A DNA stretch of 64,000 bases from JADLHS01 sp964561105 (lineage in GTDB: Bacteria; Verrucomicrobiota; Verrucomicrobiia; Limisphaerales; JADLHS01), in the NCBI GenBank assembly GCA_964561105.1, contig CAZLOH010000032.1, positions 1-64,000 of the forward strand, written 5' to 3'. The notes under the pieces are model-generated. The model worked only from the letters and a program-made list of their open reading frames with translations. It was not told the DNA's origin and did not search any database. Shown here in pieces: positions 50,724 through 58,302 of this stretch (positions are counted from its first letter, which is position 1; every line of letters starts with the position of its first letter). A program made the translations under genes and the position numbers.

Positions 50724-52142
50724 ATGCCAATGAACACCAAGCTGAATCGCCGCACCTTCCTCAAAAGTTCTGCCCTGACCGCCGGCGTCCTTTCCACCGC
50801 CCCCTTCAACATCCTGACTGCCGCCAATGCCGGCGAAAAAGTGCGCTGCGTCCAGATCGGTTGTGGCGGTCGTGGAATGAGCCATTTGAACGCGACGTTG
50901 AACGAGAACCTCGTCGCCATCGTGGACCCGGACGAGAAGCGCCATGCCACCGTAAAGAAAACCTTGAAAGGCAAAGGTCACGACGCCGACAAAGTGGAGA
51001 CCTTTACCGATTATCGGGTGTTGTTCGACAAACACGGCAAGGACATAGATGCGGTATTCATTGCCACGCCCAACCATCATCACGCCCTGCCCGCGCTGAT
51101 CGCGATGCAACTCGGCATCAATGTCTATTGCGAGAAACCGGTCTGCCACGACATCGCCGAAGCCCGCACCATGCGCGCCCTGGCTGCCAGGACCAAGGTC
51201 GCCACACAGATGGGCAACCAGGGTCACTGCGAGGAAGGCTACCGCAAACTTTGCGAATACATCTGGGCCGGTGTCATTGGCCAGGTGAAAGAGACGCATA
51301 GCTGGACCAATCGCGCCAATGGCGGTGTCGGCCCGCGCCCGCCGTATAAGCCTGTTCCTGCCGGACTGCACTGGGACTCCTGGATTGGGCCGGCGCCGTA
51401 CCGTGATTATCACGACGACCTTCATCCGCACGAGTGGCACGGCTGGTACGACTTCGGCAACGGCTCCATCGGCAACATGGGTTGTCATGTGCTGGATGGA
51501 GTTTATTGGGCTTTGAAGGTGGGCCACCCCACCAGCATCGAAGTCGAGCAGATGCGCGGAGGCAGCGACGAACGTTACCCCACCGGCAGTCGCGTCCGTT
51601 GGGACATCCCCGCGCGTGGCGACCTGCCCGCCCTGAAGGCCTACTGGTACGAAGGCTTGAACCAAAATGCCAAGGGCGACGCGGATGGGTTGCTGCGCAC
51701 GGCCAAGGGCGCGAATCGGAATTTGCCGCCGCAACTGGTTGAACTGGTCAAGCAGTATCCCGACGAAGAACTCGACAGCGGCGACAGCGGCACCATTTAT
51801 ATTGGTGACAAAGGCACCATCTTCACCGGCACCTACGGTGACCGGATGCACATTGTGCCCTACGAGAAAATGAAAGCCACGCCCGCGCCGCCCATGACCT
51901 TGCCCCGACCCAAGGGGATCTTCGAGGACTTTCTGTCCGCCGTGCGCAATGGCCAGACCGAGACTTCGGCCAGCTTCGATTACGGCACCCAACTGACGGA
52001 ATTCTCCATTCTGGCCAACCTGGCCATGCACGCCGGTCCGGGAAAAATCGTCATGTGGGACGGTCCCGGAATGAAAGTCACCAACCTGCCCGAGTTGAAC
52101 GCCTGGGTGAAGCGCGACTATCGGAAGGGCTGGCACGTCTGA
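50724..52142 (+). CDS. Tat-exported Gfo/Idh/MocA-family oxidoreductase
   Basis: The 472-residue protein has a Tat signal (LNRRTFLKSSALTAGVLSTA), then an NAD(P)-binding fold (VRCVQIGCGGRGMSHLNATL) and the family motif AVFIATPNHHHALPALIAM with EKPVCHD, the conserved Lys-Pro of the catalytic region. A C-terminal alpha/beta domain follows (GSIGNMGCHVLDGVYWALKV). Exported Gfo/Idh/MocA proteins are abundant in Planctomycetota and Verrucomicrobiota and probably act on sugars in the periplasm, with cofactor loaded before Tat export. Start is M1 at 50724; M3 at 50730 is an alternative. Confidence 0.93.
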   Translation: MPMNTKLNRRTFLKSSALTAGVLSTAPFNILTAANAGEKVRCVQIGCGGRGMSHLNATLNENLVAIVDPDEKRHATVKKTLKGKGHDADKVETFTDYRVLFDKHGKDIDAVFIATPNHHHALPALIAMQLGINVYCEKPVCHDIAEARTMRALAARTKVATQMGNQGHCEEGYRKLCEYIWAGVIGQVKETHSWTNRANGGVGPRPPYKPVPAGLHWDSWIGPAPYRDYHDDLHPHEWHGWYDFGNGSIGNMGCHVLDGVYWALKVGHPTSIEVEQMRGGSDERYPTGSRVRWDIPARGDLPALKAYWYEGLNQNAKGDADGLLRTAKGANRNLPPQLVELVKQYPDEELDSGDSGTIYIGDKGTIFTGTYGDRMHIVPYEKMKATPAPPMTLPRPKGIFEDFLSAVRNGQTETSASFDYGTQLTEFSILANLAMHAGPGKIVMWDGPGMKVTNLPELNAWVKRDYRKGWHV

Positions 52143-52408
52143 TTGCCGCTGTTGACTGAGACGATTTGGACGCTCGGTATGCTGGAGCCGTGTCGCCAGC
52201 AGTCCTGGCCGACCGACGTAGCGGAGGGGCAGCCGGGACACAGGGTGCGAGAGGGTGATGGGGCGCACGCTCTGGCTCTGGACGTTCCGCACTCCGCAGC
52301 GAAGACGCAGCGTCCAGGGCTGTGCGGCAGGCGCGGGTGGCCGATCTGCTATCGAGCCGGCCTGAGGCGAGCCAGATTCTTTACACCATTTGTGCGGGAC
52401 ACCGGTGT
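52143..52408. other. Intergenic region with hairpin and flanking repeat of the RHS cassette
   Basis: No gene is supported. GCTCTGGACG (52275-52284) pairs with CGTCCAGGGC (52311-52320), with one G-T wobble. The following GGGCTGTGCGGCAGGC (52317-52332) recurs as GGGCTGTGCGACAGGC at 54102-54117, on the other side of the RHS/barstar cassette. Confidence 0.5.
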
Positions 52409-52792
52409 TCAGTTTCGGGATTCGGCTTCGGCTAACACGCTCGTCACGATACTCTCCGTGTCCGCCGGGAACATGACGAGCAACTTGCGTTTTCCAGTCG
52501 CACTCCACTTCTCGACGGCATCCTTGAGGATTGAAAGGTAGGTTGAAAGCGAGGCCCGGTCCTCCGATAACGGCAAATCTTGGTGACTGAGAACCACGTC
52601 GCCATCGGGTAACCAAGAGAAGTCGCAGATGCATTCCCATAACGCATCCCAGTTGCTGCCAAAATAGTCAGGGAACTTCAGCGCCTCAAAGAGCGTCTCC
52701 ATCAACACGGCTTTGCTCGTGATGCCAGCAGGGACTTCTCCCCGATGAACGGCGCTTACTTTGTCCTGGTTGGTGAAGATGAATGCACTCAT
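52409..52792 (-). CDS. Barstar-family ribonuclease inhibitor (immunity protein)
   Basis: The 127-residue protein carries the barstar motif KFPDYFGSNWDALWECICDF, whose aspartates block the active site of barnase-type ribonucleases, and the following LPDGDVVLSHQDLPL strand. It is encoded immediately downstream of the RHS protein that ends in a microbial-ribonuclease domain, so it is the cognate immunity protein. The start at 52792 is supported by GAGGA 11 bases upstream, which overlaps the RHS stop codon. An in-frame ATG at 52804 is also possible but would leave no room for a ribosome-binding site. Confidence 0.9.
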   Translation of the reverse strand: MSAFIFTNQDKVSAVHRGEVPAGITSKAVLMETLFEALKFPDYFGSNWDALWECICDFSWLPDGDVVLSHQDLPLSEDRASLSTYLSILKDAVEKWSATGKRKLLVMFPADTESIVTSVLAEAESRN

Positions 52793-52807
52793 GGCGAAGC
52801 CCATTCC

Positions 52808-54010
52808 TCAGTTCAGTGGGACGAACGAGCCGTAGTGGTCAGGCGTGTAATAGAGTTCGCCGCCAGCACCGCGAACGATTCGTTGCGATCCAGCGCCGCT
52901 CACTCCCGGTGTCGGGTGAACAAACTCTTGGTAGTAGCCCGGCGGTTTTGATGGGAGAAGGCTCTGGTCATTTCGGAAGATGTTTCGAGGTGCAATGCTG
53001 CCGGACTCGATTCCTTCGATAGTCGGTCGCAGGTAAACGTCGCCTCGCCCGACGACTTTGCCGTGGGATACGACGGTTACGTCAGACAAAACGGTCGTCG
53101 TTGGCCTTCCTGCAGTCTTTGCGGCTTTCGCACAATTCGAAGCTTGGTCCGCCATGTTGGCAACCACGCTCTCGCCGCTGGAGGCTGCCTTGCTGGCAGA
53201 CGATTCGGCGGCTGCACCCGCCTCAGACAAAGCTCCAATCACCCCTGCGGCCGGTTTTGTGAGTTTGCTCGCGACTTTGCACACCACCCGGCCACCCAGC
53301 CCAAGCAGCTTCGCCCCGGCTTCCGCCTCGGCCAAATCTCCGGCGCCCTGGCCCATTTCCTGACCCAAACCACCCAACACGTCGCGCAACACGTTGTCGT
53401 TCCGATCAATGTCCACGTTACCCATCTGCGCATCCAGCGCCCCTTTGGTATTCTGGTCATAGTGGCCGCCGCGATCTTCCCCCATCATCAGGTCGTACAG
53501 ACCCTTGCCAGCCTGTTGCAACTGGCCTCCCAGCCACTCGCCGAGCCAGAGACCATACGGATCCACTCCATCCACCGGATTATTGCCTACGAATCCATAC
53601 AGGTTCAGTCCACCCGCGAGGCCAATCGGGTCCTCATTCAACCAGCGTTGCAGGTTGGGCTGGTAATAGCGGAAGCCGTAGTAGTAAAGCCCCGAGCGCG
53701 GATGATATTCTTTGCCGCTGAAGCGGGTCAGATTCGCGTCTGCGAGCGGGCCAGTCTTGGAGATGAGATTGCTGAAGCTGTCGTAGCGATACTTGGCCTT
53801 GCTGTTCTCGCTCGCGTCAATGAGTGACGAGACGTTGCCATTGCCATCTGTGCAGTAGAACGCCGCGCCAGTGGCGTCTTCACGGGGCTGATTGTTCACC
53901 GTGTCGGCGGCGGTGAGCGTGTCGGTGCAGAAAACGAGCTTTGGTTCCGGCGCGTAAGCAAACGCCGACGCTGTCAGCAGCAGAAAAATAAATGGCAGCA
54001 ACCGCTTCAT
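52808..54010 (-). CDS. Compact secreted RHS protein with C-terminal ribonuclease toxin
   Basis: The 400-residue protein has a signal peptide (MKRLLPFIFLLLTASAFAYA), a short linker, a single RHS-core module (DGNGNVSSLIDAS, GLYYYGFRYYQPNLQRWLNE, DPIGLAGGLNLYGFVGNNPV, DGVDPYGLW) and a C-terminal extension of about 260 residues. The last 100 residues match the microbial RNase (barnase/RNase Sa) fold with E362 in YYQEFVHPTPG, R377 in QRIV and H392 in PDHYGSF as catalytic residues. Typical RHS toxins have a shell of many YD repeats and exceed 1000 residues, so this is an unusually short form. A barstar immunity gene follows. The ATG at 54010 is the first in-frame ATG; a TTG at 54016 is less likely. 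Confidence 0.88.
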   Translation of the reverse strand: MKRLLPFIFLLLTASAFAYAPEPKLVFCTDTLTAADTVNNQPREDATGAAFYCTDGNGNVSSLIDASENSKAKYRYDSFSNLISKTGPLADANLTRFSGKEYHPRSGLYYYGFRYYQPNLQRWLNEDPIGLAGGLNLYGFVGNNPVDGVDPYGLWLGEWLGGQLQQAGKGLYDLMMGEDRGGHYDQNTKGALDAQMGNVDIDRNDNVLRDVLGGLGQEMGQGAGDLAEAEAGAKLLGLGGRVVCKVASKLTKPAAGVIGALSEAGAAAESSASKAASSGESVVANMADQASNCAKAAKTAGRPTTTVLSDVTVVSHGKVVGRGDVYLRPTIEGIESGSIAPRNIFRNDQSLLPSKPPGYYQEFVHPTPGVSGAGSQRIVRGAGGELYYTPDHYGSFVPLN

Positions 54011-54101
54011 GCGCAAAGCCGGCGTCAGTGTTCAACTGCCGGCGGACAAAACCAACTCAAATTCCGTCACTCAATTTCCGTCGCGAAGTACGATGCGCCC
54101 G

Positions 54102-54180
54102 GGGCTGTGCGACAGGCTTCGCGCTTTTACGATTGGCAATTTTGCATCTGAGATCAAGCGCAGCGTGGCGCGCGGCCGGG
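54102..54180 (+). repeat. Direct repeat A, copy 1
   Basis: The segment begins GGGCTGTGCGACAGGC and continues GATTGGCAATTTTGCATC, GAGATCAAGCGCAGCGTGG. A second copy lies at 54443-54530, and the first 16 bases also resemble 52317-52332 left of the RHS cassette. Confidence 0.65.
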
Positions 54181-54442
54181 CTATGAGCGGGATAGGTCAT
54201 CGTGCGGCGAAGCCGCGATCCGAAATCCCCCGGCGCTGAAGGCACAGGAATGGACGGCAAAGGAATGAAGGCGCGGGATTCATTTCGCAATTCCCCTGCC
54301 GACCATTCCGTTGCCCCTTTCCGCCCGATTGTGCTGCCCGTCCGAAAAAACTTCAAAAGCAATGAGCGATTCGGACGGGGTGCAGTGCAGGTTGGCAGGC
54401 TGGACGGGCCGCACCCCGCAGCGGCAGGAGGGAGCGCGAGGG

Positions 54443-54530
54443 CGGTGCGACAGGCTTCGCTGCTTCTGCGATTTGAGATTTTGCATCAGAGATCAAGCGC
54501 AGCGTGGTGGCGGCCCGGCGGCGGTTGGGG
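54443..54530 (+). repeat. Direct repeat A, copy 2
   Basis: This copy contains GTGCGACAGGCTTCGC, then ATTTTGCATC and AGAGATCAAGCGCAGCGTGG, matching the copy at 54102-54180 with several substitutions and short gaps. Confidence 0.6.
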
Positions 54531-54700
54531 GCGCAATGCGGTTCACCGGCACCAGCGACTTGAGCCTCTGGAGCATGAAGCGTTTTACGCGCGCTGAACA
54601 AATCGCGGCAGACGCCGCGTGGCGTGCCCAACGGCCGCACATTTATTTTCCTCAATGAAATCGGGCGCTTTCGGGCAGGGCTGAGGAGAACTCTCCGCCG

Positions 54701-54716
54701 TGGCATTGCCGGTGCT
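54701..54716 (+). promoter_or_regulatory. Sigma-54-like promoter of glnK-amtB
   Basis: TGGCAT-TGCCG-GTGCT matches the sigma-54 pattern TGGCAC-N5-TTGCW with GG at 54702-54703 and GC at 54714-54715 spaced exactly 10 bases. It lies about 100 bases before the glnK start. Two positions differ from consensus. A matching element precedes glnII. Confidence 0.5.
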
Positions 54717-54818
54717 AAGAACGCCGCAGCCAGACCCGGAGGCTTGACAGCCCTGGCCAATGAACCAACTGCGCGCTGAGACCAACACGTTCGGCGCGCG
54801 CCAACAACAAACTGCTAA

Positions 54819-55157
54819 ATGAAGAAAATTGAGGCCATCATCAAGCCTTTCAAACTGGAGGAAGTTAAGGACGCGCTCGGCGAAATCGGCATCGAGGGCA
54901 TGACCGTGACCGAAGTCAAAGGGTTCGGTCGCCAAAAGGGCCACACGGAAATCTATCGCGGCAGCGAATACACCGTGGATTTCCTGCCCAAGATCAAACT
55001 CGAGCTCGTGCTGTCCGACAAACAGGTGGCAGCCGCCGTGACCGCCATCGTCAAGGCGGCTCGCACCGGAAAGATCGGCGATGGCAAGGTGTTTGTCTCG
55101 CCCGTGGAACAGGCGGTGCGCATCCGCACCGAAGAACAAGGCGACCAAGCCGTGTAG
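54819..55157 (+). CDS. glnK: PII nitrogen-regulatory protein
   Basis: The 112-residue protein is a PII signal transducer with KKIEAIIKPFKLEEVKDALG at the start, the T-loop RGSEYTVDFLPKIKLE containing Y51, the uridylylation site, and the ATP-binding B loop TGKIGDGKVFV. It senses 2-oxoglutarate and ATP/ADP and controls ammonium uptake by binding AmtB. The gene precedes the ammonium transporter by 39 bases, the standard glnK-amtB arrangement, so I use the glnK name although glnB-type sequences are almost identical. Confidence 0.95.
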   Translation: MKKIEAIIKPFKLEEVKDALGEIGIEGMTVTEVKGFGRQKGHTEIYRGSEYTVDFLPKIKLELVLSDKQVAAAVTAIVKAARTGKIGDGKVFVSPVEQAVRIRTEEQGDQAV

Positions 55158-55196
55158 TCGCGAATCTCACCCAACCACATACCGTCCGCACACCGC

Positions 55197-56630
55197 ATGA
55201 AAAAATTACTTCTCATACTGACCCTGCTGGCAGCCACGGTTGCCGGCACATTCACATTGACCGCCCAAACCGCACCCGCCGGCGAGCGCACGGTGCAGGA
55301 ACGGTTGGACGATCTGGAGGCCTACGTCAACAACACGGCGCGCAACGCCACCACCAATTCGGAGACCAAGATTCCCGGTCCCGGTCCCGGTCACAATGCC
55401 TGGCAGATGACCTCCACCGCGCTGGTGTTGTTCATGACCTTGCCCGGTCTGGCGTTGTTTTATGGCGGTCTGGTGCGCACCAAGAACGTCCTGTCCGTGA
55501 TGGCGCAATGCCTGGGCATCGCAGGCCTGGTCACCATCCTGTGGTGGATTTGCGGTTACAGCCTCACCTTCGGCGCCGGCTCGTCTCCATCCTCGATCAT
55601 TGGCAACCTGAAGGAATTCGCGTTCTTCAAGGGCGTGACGGGGGCCGGTGTCGGTCAGGGCAGTTACTGGATCTCGAACAACGTGTGGGCGATTTTCCAG
55701 CTCACCTTTGCCATCATCACGCCGGCCTTGATTGTTGGCGCCATTGCGGAGCGGATGCGATTTTCCGCCGTGCTGTTGTTTGTGGGGCTTTGGATGTTCG
55801 TCGTGTACTTCCCGCTGGCGCACATGGTTTGGGCGGTGGACGGCCTGATGAGTGGCGCGCTCAACGCCAACGCCTCAATCAAGGCGCTGGACTTTGCGGG
55901 CGGCACGGTCGTTCACATGTCGTCGGGTTGGTCGGCGCTGATTCTGTGTTTGATCCTGGGCAAACGACTCGGGTTTCCGCGCGAACCCATGCCGCCGCAC
56001 AGCATGGTGCTTTGTATGGTCGGCACCGGCATGTTGTGGGTGGGCTGGTACGGCTTCAACGCCGGCAGCGCCCTGGCGGCCAACGACATCGCCGCCAATG
56101 CATTCACCACCACCACGCTCGCGGCGGCCACGGCGGGTTTCGTCTGGGGAATGACTGAGTGGCTGGTGAAGGGCAAGCCGAGCATCCTTGGTTTCTGTTC
56201 CGGGATCGTGGCCGGCCTGGTCGTCATCACGCCCGCCTGCGGGTTTGTGAACACCTCCGGAGCCATGATCATCGGGGTGGTGGCCGGCGTCGTCCCGTTT
56301 CTCGCGTGCTGGAAACTCAAAGGCTGGCTCGGCTACGATGACGCGCTGGATACGTTCGGCGTGCATGGCGTGGGTGGCACGCTGGGCGCATTGCTCACCG
56401 GCATTTTGGCCGATGAAAAAATGAACTCCGCAGTCGGCAACGTGAAGCAAGGTCTGGTCGGCTCGCAACTCAAGGCGATGGTGCTCACCATTGTGCTGTC
56501 CGTCGTTGGCACGCTCCTCATCGCGTTTCTCGTGCGGGCAGTGGTCGGCTTGCGGCCCACTGAAGAAGTGGAGATGGCCGGGCTGGATCTGGCCGAACAC
56601 GGCGAAGAAGGTTATCACACCGCGCGTTGA
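55197..56630 (+). CDS. amtB: Ammonium transporter
   Basis: AmtB conducts ammonium across the inner membrane. The 477-residue protein has a signal peptide and an extra N-terminal periplasmic segment before the Amt core, which starts NAWQMTSTALVLFMTLPGLA. The twin histidines of the pore lie in FAGGTVVHMSSGWSALIL and in FGVHGVGGTLGALLTG. The C-terminal tail after residue 450 is the PII-contact region. It is cotranscribed with glnK and followed by a strong terminator at 56667-56708. Confidence 0.94.
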   Translation: MKKLLLILTLLAATVAGTFTLTAQTAPAGERTVQERLDDLEAYVNNTARNATTNSETKIPGPGPGHNAWQMTSTALVLFMTLPGLALFYGGLVRTKNVLSVMAQCLGIAGLVTILWWICGYSLTFGAGSSPSSIIGNLKEFAFFKGVTGAGVGQGSYWISNNVWAIFQLTFAIITPALIVGAIAERMRFSAVLLFVGLWMFVVYFPLAHMVWAVDGLMSGALNANASIKALDFAGGTVVHMSSGWSALILCLILGKRLGFPREPMPPHSMVLCMVGTGMLWVGWYGFNAGSALAANDIAANAFTTTTLAAATAGFVWGMTEWLVKGKPSILGFCSGIVAGLVVITPACGFVNTSGAMIIGVVAGVVPFLACWKLKGWLGYDDALDTFGVHGVGGTLGALLTGILADEKMNSAVGNVKQGLVGSQLKAMVLTIVLSVVGTLLIAFLVRAVVGLRPTEEVEMAGLDLAEHGEEGYHTAR

Positions 56631-56666
56631 TACCGGTGGACCCGGTCACAACACAGTGGGTTTGGG

Positions 56667-56708
56667 TCGCGCCGGCGGTGGAGAAATCCGCCGCCGGCGC
56701 GAATTTTT
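56667..56708 (+). terminator. Rho-independent terminator after amtB
   Basis: TCGCGCCGGCGG and CCGCCGGCGCGA flank a short GGA-GAAA-TCC inner stem-loop, giving about 16 paired bases, followed by ATTTTT at 56703-56708. It lies 36 bases after amtB and 20 bases before the end of the convergent PP2C gene, and the palindrome could act in both directions. Confidence 0.85.
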
Positions 56709-56728
56709 CGGCGGATTGCTGAGCAAGC

Positions 56729-57571
56729 TCAAACCGTCTGGATGACCAGTGCCGTGGTGTTGTCCCGGCCGTCCCGCTCCAACGCGGCTTCCACGAGGCG
56801 TTGCGCCGGATTCACTCCGTTCCCGTTAGCTTCCGGGGAAAGCAGCAGTTCAACCAGGTGATGATTGTAAAGTCCCTCCACCAAACCATCCGTGCAAAGC
56901 AGGAAGCGGTCGCCCGGTTCGTAGCCCACCGCGCCCACTTGCGGGTCCACAAACTGATTGCCACCGCCCAGGGCCTTTTGCAGCACGTTGCGGCGTGGAT
57001 GAGTCCGCGCCTCGCGTTCGTTGAGTTTTCCGTTGCGAAACAACCACCCCACGTGCGTGTCGTCGTGACTGAGTTGTTTGATGCCTCCATCACGGGCGGA
57101 CAGGTAGTAAATCCGGCTGTCGCCCACGTGCCCGAAATACATCCAGCCCGGCGTGAACCAACAGAGACTGAGCGTGGCCTCCATGCCGTGACATTCCTCG
57201 TAACAACTCCCCACGTAAGCCAGCGCCCGATGCGTCTCGCCAAACAGTTCCGTCAGCACATCGGCAAAGCCCGCTGCCAGGCCGGCGGCCGATTGCTGGA
57301 AGGAACGCGGCAGGAGCGTCGTGATTTTTTCCACGGCGATCCGGCTGGCAAACTCACCGGCCATCGCCCCGCCCATGCCGTCGCTGACGGCAAAGGCGAA
57401 ATCGGTATTGCTCAGCGAGGCTTCGCCGTGTCGCCCCAGGTGATGCGTTTCGCGCGCATCGAACTGAAGACCCAGAAAGGAATCCTCGTTGTTCGGGCGC
57501 ACCTTGCCGCGATCGGTCCAGCCGAACCATTGCAGGCGTTTCACGCCCGAGTCATTGCGTGGGTGATCCAT
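56729..57571 (-). CDS. PP2C-family protein phosphatase
   Basis: The 280-residue protein is a metal-dependent serine/threonine phosphatase (PPM family). Motifs present are GKVRPNNEDSF, FAVSDGMGGAMAGE, YFGHVGDSRIYYL and the C-terminal DGRDNTTALVI, which together hold the two Mg/Mn ions. No membrane segment is visible. It starts eight bases after the stop codon of the kinase-like gene and lies convergent to amtB, so kinase and phosphatase are one transcriptional unit inside the nitrogen locus. Confidence 0.92.
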   Translation of the reverse strand: MDHPRNDSGVKRLQWFGWTDRGKVRPNNEDSFLGLQFDARETHHLGRHGEASLSNTDFAFAVSDGMGGAMAGEFASRIAVEKITTLLPRSFQQSAAGLAAGFADVLTELFGETHRALAYVGSCYEECHGMEATLSLCWFTPGWMYFGHVGDSRIYYLSARDGGIKQLSHDDTHVGWLFRNGKLNEREARTHPRRNVLQKALGGGNQFVDPQVGAVGYEPGDRFLLCTDGLVEGLYNHHLVELLLSPEANGNGVNPAQRLVEAALERDGRDNTTALVIQTV

Positions 57572-57579
57572 GGTGGGCG

Positions 57580-57963
57580 CTACTCAAAACCGGGCAGCAG
57601 GGTGGCCAGTTCAAAATCAATGATGCAAAAACGCCCGTCCGACTGCCGGTAGGTCACGTTTCGCATGTCGGGATCGTCGTGCCGGACGCCGAAAGGGGCG
57701 AGTTCGGCAAACAGATCCCGCAGTCGTTGCTCGTCCAGGTGCTCGACCCGGCTGCCGCAATTGGTGGTGATGATGCGGAGCCGCGCGGGGTCCGCTTCGA
57801 GCAATCGCGGCACGAATCCGCACCCGCGCGCCTCCAGGTGTTTGAGGACGCGGACTTCATTGGCGAACCGCGTGGGCGCATCCGTGCCGTGATAGGCTTT
57901 GATCACCCGGCCATCGAAGGTCAGGTTCACCGTCGCTCGCAATGTGTCTTTGACTTTCAGCAT
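57580..57963 (-). CDS. Minimal kinase-like protein
   Basis: The 127-residue protein retains the main eukaryotic-type kinase signatures in compressed form: a likely ATP-binding lysine K22 (RVIKAYHG), helix C glutamate E36, the catalytic loop H95-x-D97-x4-N102 (VRHDDPDMRNVTY) and a metal-binding D116-F-E in place of DFG. It lacks a glycine-rich loop and most of the C-lobe, and it is half the size of a normal kinase domain (about 260). The chosen start at 57963 follows 14 upstream in-frame residues that look unconserved. It is followed by the PP2C gene eight bases later. Confidence 0.75.
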   Translation of the reverse strand: MLKVKDTLRATVNLTFDGRVIKAYHGTDAPTRFANEVRVLKHLEARGCGFVPRLLEADPARLRIITTNCGSRVEHLDEQRLRDLFAELAPFGVRHDDPDMRNVTYRQSDGRFCIIDFELATLLPGFE

Positions 57964-58302
57964 GGATCTGAGACCGGCGGCTGCGCGAGGTTTGCGCGTT
58001 GGCAACCAACTATCGCGAATCCGCGCCGGCTTGGAAAGACCGTTCGTCGTTCAATGTGAAACCTCGGGGCTGAACAAAACAAATCACGGCGGACAAAAAA
58101 CGACAGCGCGTTTCGCTTCACATTCGGTCGGCGACAAAAATCGGCGGCGGAGATTCAGCCCGTACTGACGGCGCAAAATTGCTTTCACGCCCTTTCCTAA
58201 AAAAGATTCTCGTGAACGGCAGGCCAGTTGCTTAGGGTTTCGCGCCACCATGGGGTGGAAAACCAAAGTACCAAGCAATCAACCTGTAGAGCAATCGCAT
58301 CC
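57964..58302. other. Intergenic region upstream of glnII
   Basis: The 339 bases between the kinase-like gene and glnII contain no supported gene. A sigma-54-like element lies at 58217-58232. No other strong signal was seen. Confidence 0.55.
58217..58232 (+). promoter_or_regulatory. Sigma-54-like promoter of glnII
   Basis: CGGCAG-GCCAG-TTGCT matches TGGCAC-N5-TTGCW with GG at 58218-58219 and GC at 58230-58231 spaced 10 bases. The predicted start near 58243 is about 60 bases before the glnII start codon. Confidence 0.5.

Larger units (their letters stand above)
54011..54818. other. Non-coding region between the RHS gene and glnK
   Basis: No convincing gene is present. The region contains the two imperfect direct repeats described below and the sigma-54-like element of glnK. 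Small frames here have no recognisable motif and overlap the repeats. The stretch probably contains decayed mobile DNA. Confidence 0.5.

Noticed and set aside
54202..54597. Plus-strand frame between RHS and glnK
   Set aside because: It runs across the imperfect direct repeats and has low-complexity composition, with no recognisable domain.
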